A DNA stretch of 64,000 nucleotides, taken from NCBI RefSeq assembly GCF_963576615.1, contig NC_088717.1, positions 13,460,108 to 13,524,107 of the forward strand, written 5' to 3'. How positions within the stretch are numbered: position 1 is the stretch's first letter; each line of letters begins with the position of its first letter. Below are positions 58,601 to 64,000 of this stretch, piece by piece. Made by a program: the position numbers and the translations under genes. This DNA comes from Watersipora subatra. Its lineage: Eukaryota; Bryozoa; Gymnolaemata; Cheilostomatida; Watersiporidae. The notes beneath the pieces are model-generated. The model had not been told where the DNA came from, did no database searches, and saw only the letters and a list, made by a program, of their open reading frames with translations.

Positions 58601-61600
58601 TGATATCTTATAACTTACCGTAAAAAATCGTTTAACTTTTTAACTTTAGCTCGAAGGAGTACATATCATTGTCTGATAATCATGACGAGCCTGTTGGTTA
58701 CCTGTGATAATCGAAAATAGTTGCAAAAATTATTTTCGAAGTATTGGGTCACATGATCAGATTACGACTTGACGATTAGTCCAAGCCGAAAGAAAACTGT
58801 AAAGTAGCGAGCATCTATATTTAATACGGGGTCTTCGGTAAAACCCGAAGTGTTTGTCATAAACTAGTGCTACAATAAGTTTTATATTGAGCTTTTTATT
58901 GGCCTTTCAATTCACGTGAGAACATCACGTGACAAGACGATAACCAAACTAATGAATACGTCAGATAAATAAAGAGATTCCAATCTATGGGGGCTTTTCG
59001 TTTTTGAGCTTTTAAGAGCTTGCAATCACTTTTCCACGTGTTTGGCACCTACAACACAACGGAGTAAGACATAGTGAATCTTTTGATACCAAATAACTGT
59101 AATGTGAATTTTATTGCAAGTCAACCTTTAATTGACTATTAATTGGATTCCTTGGCTTTTTTGTTGTGTTTTATTACTTCACACTAGCAAGGTTTAATTT
59201 TCTCTGCCACATGTATAACATAAATTACTTTGACATTGTTGTTCTGATTTCATCTCTTACCGGAACCATGTCAATAGCCACCATAAAACTGTTTTACTTG
59301 GAGTAGTATAAGACACGATGTTGCAGGTCCAACATGTTCACTGATGGAGTTGGCCAGTTCTACGTATCCTTGTTGGATGCAATCACTTACACTGCTTATG
59401 AGAGAGGTGGAGAGAACTCGTAAGTACAAATATTTTTGTCAACATACTAGTAACAGCCGGGTCATAACAGAGTGGTTTTCTGCTTTGAAACTGGGAACAT
59501 TATGGTATCACTTTCCGTTTTTTATGTTTTGTCACACCAAATGTAAAATAATTTGTTTTGGAGATGATTGTGAACTGCCTCATTAAAGTATATATAACGT
59601 TGATGGTAAGAAGTAGAATTTACCCCTGACTTCCGTAGCCCGAGTTATTTAATGGAAGCATAAACAATACTACATCCACTCGTAACTACAGCGACCTTGT
59701 ATTGCTTCCATTGCTAAGCTTTTATGGTAGCTAGTTTTATCTAGTTGGTTAATCAGGCTAATCAGATGAGAGTCTAGACGACATCCTACCTATAGTTATA
59801 ATTATATAACATATAAATCAATTGATCATGTAAAATTTGAACTTTCAAATGTTGAATGTAACTAACATTACCATTAAGGGCTCGTGTGTATCAACTTGCT
59901 ACTACTGATTTTATGTTGTGTAGGTGAATGTGACTGAAAGGTCTTTTATGCTCCTAAAAAGTCTATCTTTTTTGTTGAGCACTATTTTAAATACTACAAC
60001 GCTGGCACCTTATGCCCTGACCCGCTTCTGATTTGCAGTTTTGGCATGCTTCTTAGTCTTGTTACTCAGATAAGCATATCTATATAAATCTAAAAGCTTG
60101 TATTATAATGTAAAGTAAAGCTATTATAATCTAGCAATGAAGAATCCGTATCGCAGAAGATTTGATCCCGGAACTTCCCGTTCACCAGGCGATAAGCTAA
60201 CCCATTAGGCTAGGCCGTAATGGAGTCATTGGGCAATATGAGTCATTATCTGGGTTGAAATTCGCATAGCGACTCTGTGTTACGCGTAATATCACTAAAA
60301 GCTTGCTCTCACGGTTCTTATTAGCAATACATAAACTAGCTTGCTCAAATTAGCCAATGGCAGCTACATTACCAGCCAATGTTTATACGCTGTGTTTTAA
60401 TACGGCATTCAGCAAGTATCTATATAAATTTTGGTGTTTGTTTGCGTTCATCTGTCCAGTTATAGTGACAAAGTTTTCGTAATGAAAAGTCACCTCCATA
60501 TTGGTTTTGAACTTGTGACATTTAAATTGTAAGTACTCACAAGTGTCTGTAACTAGAAGGATAACCCGTTCTTATTACACCCAGTGCTCTTACCATATAC
60601 TGTATATCCTTTTCGCGATTGCACACGCTAAATGTGCACTTTTTATTGTTAATTAATACAGTGCGCCCTCAGGTTACGATGCTCTTGTTATACAGTTTTT
60701 TTGTCTTATTATGTGGAACACGATGTTTTTGTCATCATACGAAGACAAAAAATTTTTTGACTTTTTTCGGCTATATGATATCAACAAAAAAATTTATTAA
60801 CATTAAAATTTGGCAGTTGGTGCTCTGATTACGTCAAACTAATGAAGATGCTGATATGCTATTCGCCGAAATCTCTCTCACAATGCCTGAAATAGATACG
60901 ATGCTCGCTCGCTATCTCAGTTCAGCATTATTCGTTATAAGTTATAGTGAAAACGAAACTGGAAACAGATAAGTGATAAAATTTTAGTCGATGGCAAAGT
61001 TGAGTTTAGTAAAATACATACTAAAACTTAGCTTCAAGTAAGCTAAATTCATTAAAGTTAAATTCAACATTTATGTTATACGTCTTGCTTGAAGGTAAGA
61101 ACTCCCTACGGTATGTACTGCTGCCACTGCGTGTAGTACATTGTAATGTTACATTTTATTGCAGGTCATAATTAGGTTACTGTTGGTGACTACAGTTATT
61201 AAGGTTAATATACTGTTATGGTACTAATTTTTAATATGTACAGTACGCATATAACATTTTTATGATTTTCACCAGGGGGCATTTGCATATATATGATTTC
61301 ACATCTACATTAACACCTTTACAGTTTTATTTTTCCTCGTAATTTATTTCACCAAAACACTTCTTTCATGATATAAAATTTAAAAGTTACAGTTTTTGAT
61401 AAAGTTTGGAAGCCTTTACAGTTGTTCTATTTTTTTTCTTAATTCATTTGAACTGCACAAAACGCTTTTTTCATGATATGGAATTTGAAAGTTAAAATGG
61501 GAACTGTTGTTATACGTCAAATAAAAATTAATCTTTCGTACACAGACTTTTTATTATTTGGGCAATGCCGGGCATCCAGCTGGTATAAGTGTATATATAT

Positions 61601-63879
61601 ACATGTATATATATATATATATAATATATATATACACTAGGCGAAAATATTGTATAGACGTATAGCGGGGTATAGAAACCCACAGCAATTATCTAATGCA
61701 ATCGCCTCCTGATAAAAATCATCAATCTCACCATCATTAAAAATGGTAACAAAACAATATGCTAACCTTAGTAACTATGGTTACCTACAATGACTTTGTT
61801 GCTGGTGCAACAGTGGTTGTGGCTGTATATTTCTTTTGAATGAATGTTTATTTATTATGTATGGTTGTGGATTTTAGTTTGTACACTCATGCTTGAAGCG
61901 CTGTATTTATTCATGAAATTGCTACTATTAAATTCGAGTTAAAATGTTTTTTTTTTAAACTTAATGCAAACATATTTATATCATAAAACTATATCGTTGA
62001 AATTATTATCGTATTATTTTATCATAATTATATCAAAGGCTAAATCGGAATTTCGATTGTTAGACTATCGAGTAATTCTTACCATTGACAGCCAAATGCA
62101 CTGTGTTTCCCATAGTGCACCAGTTCAGAGGTTTGGTTGAATGACTTTAACGCAAGGATTTCCCTCTCCCAGCATTTAGTATTTTTCTCTTAGTGTTCTG
62201 CCGAAGGTGAAGTTAGCTAAAACTGTCGCTATTAGTACAATGAACCCTCGCTATACGACATTAACTCGTTCCAGCTTTGGCATCCGTAAGGCAGAAATGT
62301 GGTATAGAGAGGTATAGAAATTCATAGTAGTTATCTAATGCAGACATCCCTGGTAAAAACATCAAAATTTTATATATGTACTTGTACATATTAAAAATTA
62401 GTAAAAAAACAATATGTTAATTTTAGTAACTATAGTTACTTACAGTAACTTTAGCATAATTGGTGTATTTAGTGGTTATGATCTGCAATAAAATGTAATG
62501 TTACACTGTACTATGTGCAGTACATACCATAGGGAGTTCTTACCTTCAAGACTGATGTATAACATAAACGTTAAATATAATTTTAATTTAGCTTTCTAAA
62601 CGCACAGTTGAAGTTAAGTTTTAGTATGTATTTTACCCAACTAAACTGTAATTTTGTCATCGTCTAAGATTTTATCACCTATCTTTTTCCGGTTTTGTTT
62701 TCACTATAACCTATAACGAATAACCCTGAACTGAGAGAGAGAGAGCATCGTATCTCTTTCAGGTGTTGTGGGAGGGATTTCGGCGTATAGCATATCAGCA
62801 TCTTGGTTATTCTGACGTATTCAGCACACTGACTGCCAAATTTGAATTTCGAGAAAAACTTTTATGTTGTCATGGGGGGCAAAAAATGTCGTGTTCCACA
62901 TCGTAAGGCGAAAAAACCGTATAACAGGGTAATTGTAACTCGGTGGTGCACTATAATTCCATTGGGTTTATCACGCAGTCTCAATAATAAATATGCTGAA
63001 ATCTCTGTAGTTGTCGTCTCAACAAAACTCTCATGTGTATGAACATTAGTAGCTCCGTGTTTGCGTAGCTAGTCTGTTGACTCTATCATGTCATTTCAAT
63101 AATAAATATGCTGAGCTCGCTGTAGTTGTTTTCTCAATAAAACTCTCTCATGCGAGTAAACATTCATAGCTCTGCGTTTGTCAAACTAGCCTCTTACCGT
63201 TGAAGGTGAAATTCTAGGTTTTTTTGCTTGTATTTAAAAAATTCATCTCGGCTAAAGACAGATAGTTAACAGGTAACAATTTAAAACTACTTGCCCTTTG
63301 TTTCATGTCTTGCTTAAGCTTGTTCCTGTTGTCAAAGGCCACAAGTTTTATAGCAGAGCTGCATGATCATGCCAATCAGTTTCATTCTTCCATCAGTCGA
63401 TGTAGTTTGCTGATTTGTTGTACACTAGTTAGAAAATTATCTTCTCTAGCAATATGACTACTATAATTGTTGCTTTACTGATACAACAAACAGTTGCTCG
63501 GTTATAAGACCCGGTGGAGTTATTGTCTCTTACACTCATCTTTGACTAATGTACGTATATTAGCAATATTCTTTGGTAGAAATTTATTAATTTAAACACG
63601 TCAAAATGTTTTTAGAACATAGTATCTTAATAGTTTTGTAAATATGCTCAGTGAAAATTCTACGAGAACCTACGAGAATTCTACGATTCTCGTAGAACCC
63701 ATGTCTACCTTGTTCCACACACATGTATAATGTTACAGTGCCCGAAGGCTGCCTTAACATGGAGTTGTTGGAGCAAATACTAACCGGTGTAAGCAATAAA
63801 GGTCCAACAATTGATCTTACCGAAATGGAATTGAGAATGATGATCATCAAAGAATTGGGAGCGCTCTATGCCGAATTCC
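55602..63879 (+). CDS. Secreted cysteine-containing protein, partial at 3' side
   Basis: Four putative exons join in phase: 55563-55636 (acceptor TTCGCAG, donor GTAAGTC), 57075-57130, 59327-59419 and 63739-63879 (donor GTATGT). The gene continues beyond the window. The second exon encodes MRVLIFILIVCCSSADAK, a clear signal peptide. The next encode RPTCSLMELASSTYPCWMQS with LLMREVERT, then LPEGCLNMELLEQILTGVS and helix-rich sequence to ELGALYAEF. Translation may start at ATG 55602, at 55611 (GCCATGG, strong context), or at 57076 just before the signal peptide. Three cysteines follow the cleavage region. I do not recognise the family. The exon 59327-59419 is also open in a second frame, so the model needs transcript support. 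Confidence 0.45.
56039..56690 (+). mobile_element. LINE 3' fragment (reverse transcriptase tail)
   Basis: A 66-codon frame (KLLGIQFGENLCFSDHLDCE, INLWKVGIKPRRLI) matches the end of a non-LTR reverse transcriptase. Frameshifted pieces follow (LERLC, then MMLQEDASSP), and an AATAAAG tail lies near 56670. A GA-rich microsatellite (56312-56349) interrupts it. It lies in the first intron of the secreted-protein gene. Confidence 0.6.
57630..57720 (+). mobile_element. Terminal fragment of the CAGTGCGCCCTCAGG family
   Basis: After TA, CAGTGCGCCCTCAGGTTACG is followed by GTTATAC and an ACACGTTGTTTTTGTCATAC block, as in the copy at 60659. The rest of the element was not delimited. Confidence 0.5.
58251..59127. 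mobile_element. 877-bp foldback element with TTAA ends and long inverted repeats
   Basis: TTAA flanks both sides (58247-58250, 59128-59131). The ends AGGTTGACTTGCAA and TTGCAAGTCAACCT begin inverted repeats of about 120 bases; the left arm runs to about 58373 and the right arm starts at about 59012. Within them GTTATTTGGTATCA and ACCATGTCTTACTC pair with their near-complements. The roughly 640-base interior has no ORF. TTAA duplication suggests mobilisation by a piggyBac-type transposase, but its ends differ from those of the element at 28720. Confidence 0.8.
60079..60416 (+). mobile_element. Helitron-like non-autonomous element
   Basis: It starts TCTATATAAATC and ends near ACGGCATTCAGCAAGT. 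The minus strand of the middle carries the tRNA-like module (CCTAGCCTAATGGGTTAG, GTTCCGGGATCAAATC). It directly abuts another related element at 60419. Confidence 0.45.
60419..61584 (+). mobile_element. Helitron-like element interrupted by a short transposon
   Basis: It starts TCTATATAAATTTTGGTG with CATCTGTCCAGTTATAG, has a B-box-like AAGTTCAAAACC on the minus strand, and ends GGGCAATGCCGGGCATCCAG then CTGGT. The element 60659-61300 is inserted inside. Outside the insert it matches 7526-8397 (CACCTTTACAG, AATTTATTTGAACTGCACA). Confidence 0.5.
60659..61300 (-). mobile_element. Short TA-flanked transposon, CAGTGCGCCCTCAGG family
   Basis: After TA it starts CAGTGCGCCCTCAGGTTACG. The body is the reverse complement of 62238-62951 (ATACATACTAAAACTTAGCTT, GAAGGTAAGAACTCCCTA). 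The right end is approximate. Confidence 0.6.
61630..61810 (+). mobile_element. Fragment of the 62238-62951 transposon family
   Basis: Shares GTATAGAAACCCACAGCAATT, TTATCTAATGCA and AGTAACTATGGTTACCTACA blocks with the start of 62238-62951, then diverges. A palindromic TA-rich run precedes it (61590-61640). Confidence 0.55.
62238..62951 (+). mobile_element. 714-bp TA-flanked short transposon
   Basis: TA (62236-62237) precedes CAATGAACCCTCGCTATACG. The right end CTCGGTGGTGCAC is followed by TA and is an imperfect inverse of the family end. It is the best preserved body copy of the family also seen at 39200, 60659 and 61630. The 66-codon frame at 62842 lies inside it and is not a gene. Confidence 0.65.
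62952..63738. other. Intron of the secreted-protein gene, no feature seen
   Basis: Contains a short duplication (AATAAATATGCTGA at about 62985 and 63102, with similar flanks) and a small hairpin near 63670-63700. Otherwise nothing is recognisable. Confidence 0.4.
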
Positions 63880-64000
63880 GTATGTAGCCTGGGCTCTAAT
63901 AGGTCGGGTTTTTGCCTTTTAACTCGGCTCTTATCGTTCAAAGCATTTTACTTGATAAACTCGTTAACTCTTGCCTTGATCTCAAGTCATTGTTCTATTA

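Noticed and set aside
1-64000. CRISPR array, bacterial operon, phage or riboswitch
   Set aside because: The regular repeats here are satellites and minisatellites without unique spacers, and the genes have spliceosomal introns; the DNA is eukaryotic.

Overview
This window is AT-rich animal DNA with long spliceosomal introns, C2H2 zinc-finger and kinase-fold genes, polyadenylation signals, and many transposon families. These include CR1-like LINE, pogo/Tigger, piggyBac-like, short TA-flanked elements and Helitron-like elements carrying tRNA-like modules. The mix fits an invertebrate metazoan, perhaps a lophotrochozoan, but the sequence alone does not fix the species. All gene models were built by hand from splice signals, reading-phase continuity and recognised protein motifs.

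Layout. 1-580: a 68-bp satellite. 870-1448 (-): a short intact ORF of unknown function with a KEN motif, next to a C-rich GC-rich block. 2726-3958 (+): the last recognisable exons of an eIF4E2/4EHP cap-binding protein; its 5' exons were not found and probably lie left of the window. 4951-17931 (-): a complete 10-exon gene for a 484-residue protein kinase-like protein whose catalytic residues are lost (a pseudokinase). 18651-19562 (-): a two-exon XRCC2-type RAD51 paralogue whose P-loop glycines are all replaced. 19563-27612: a gene-poor interval with a decayed CR1-like LINE (-) and several perfect hairpins. 27613-54616 (+): a complete 15-exon gene for an 831-residue protein with AT-hook motifs and 13 C2H2 fingers. 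Its introns are packed with nested transposons and minisatellites. 55602 to the right edge (+): a partial gene for a secreted cysteine-containing protein, with further transposons.

The genes do not form an operon or an obvious pathway. eIF4E2 acts in translational repression at the mRNA cap, XRCC2 in homologous recombination, the zinc-finger protein probably in DNA binding, and the pseudokinase probably as a scaffold. The most unusual points are four. The pseudokinase and the P-loop-less XRCC2 lie side by side. A piggyBac internal-deletion element with TTAA duplications sits inside a Tigger element. A 15-bp minisatellite has grown from the internal sequence of a Helitron-like element that also carries a Tigger insertion. 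In the zinc-finger gene, two separate 5' splice sites have been tandemly copied into the adjoining intron.
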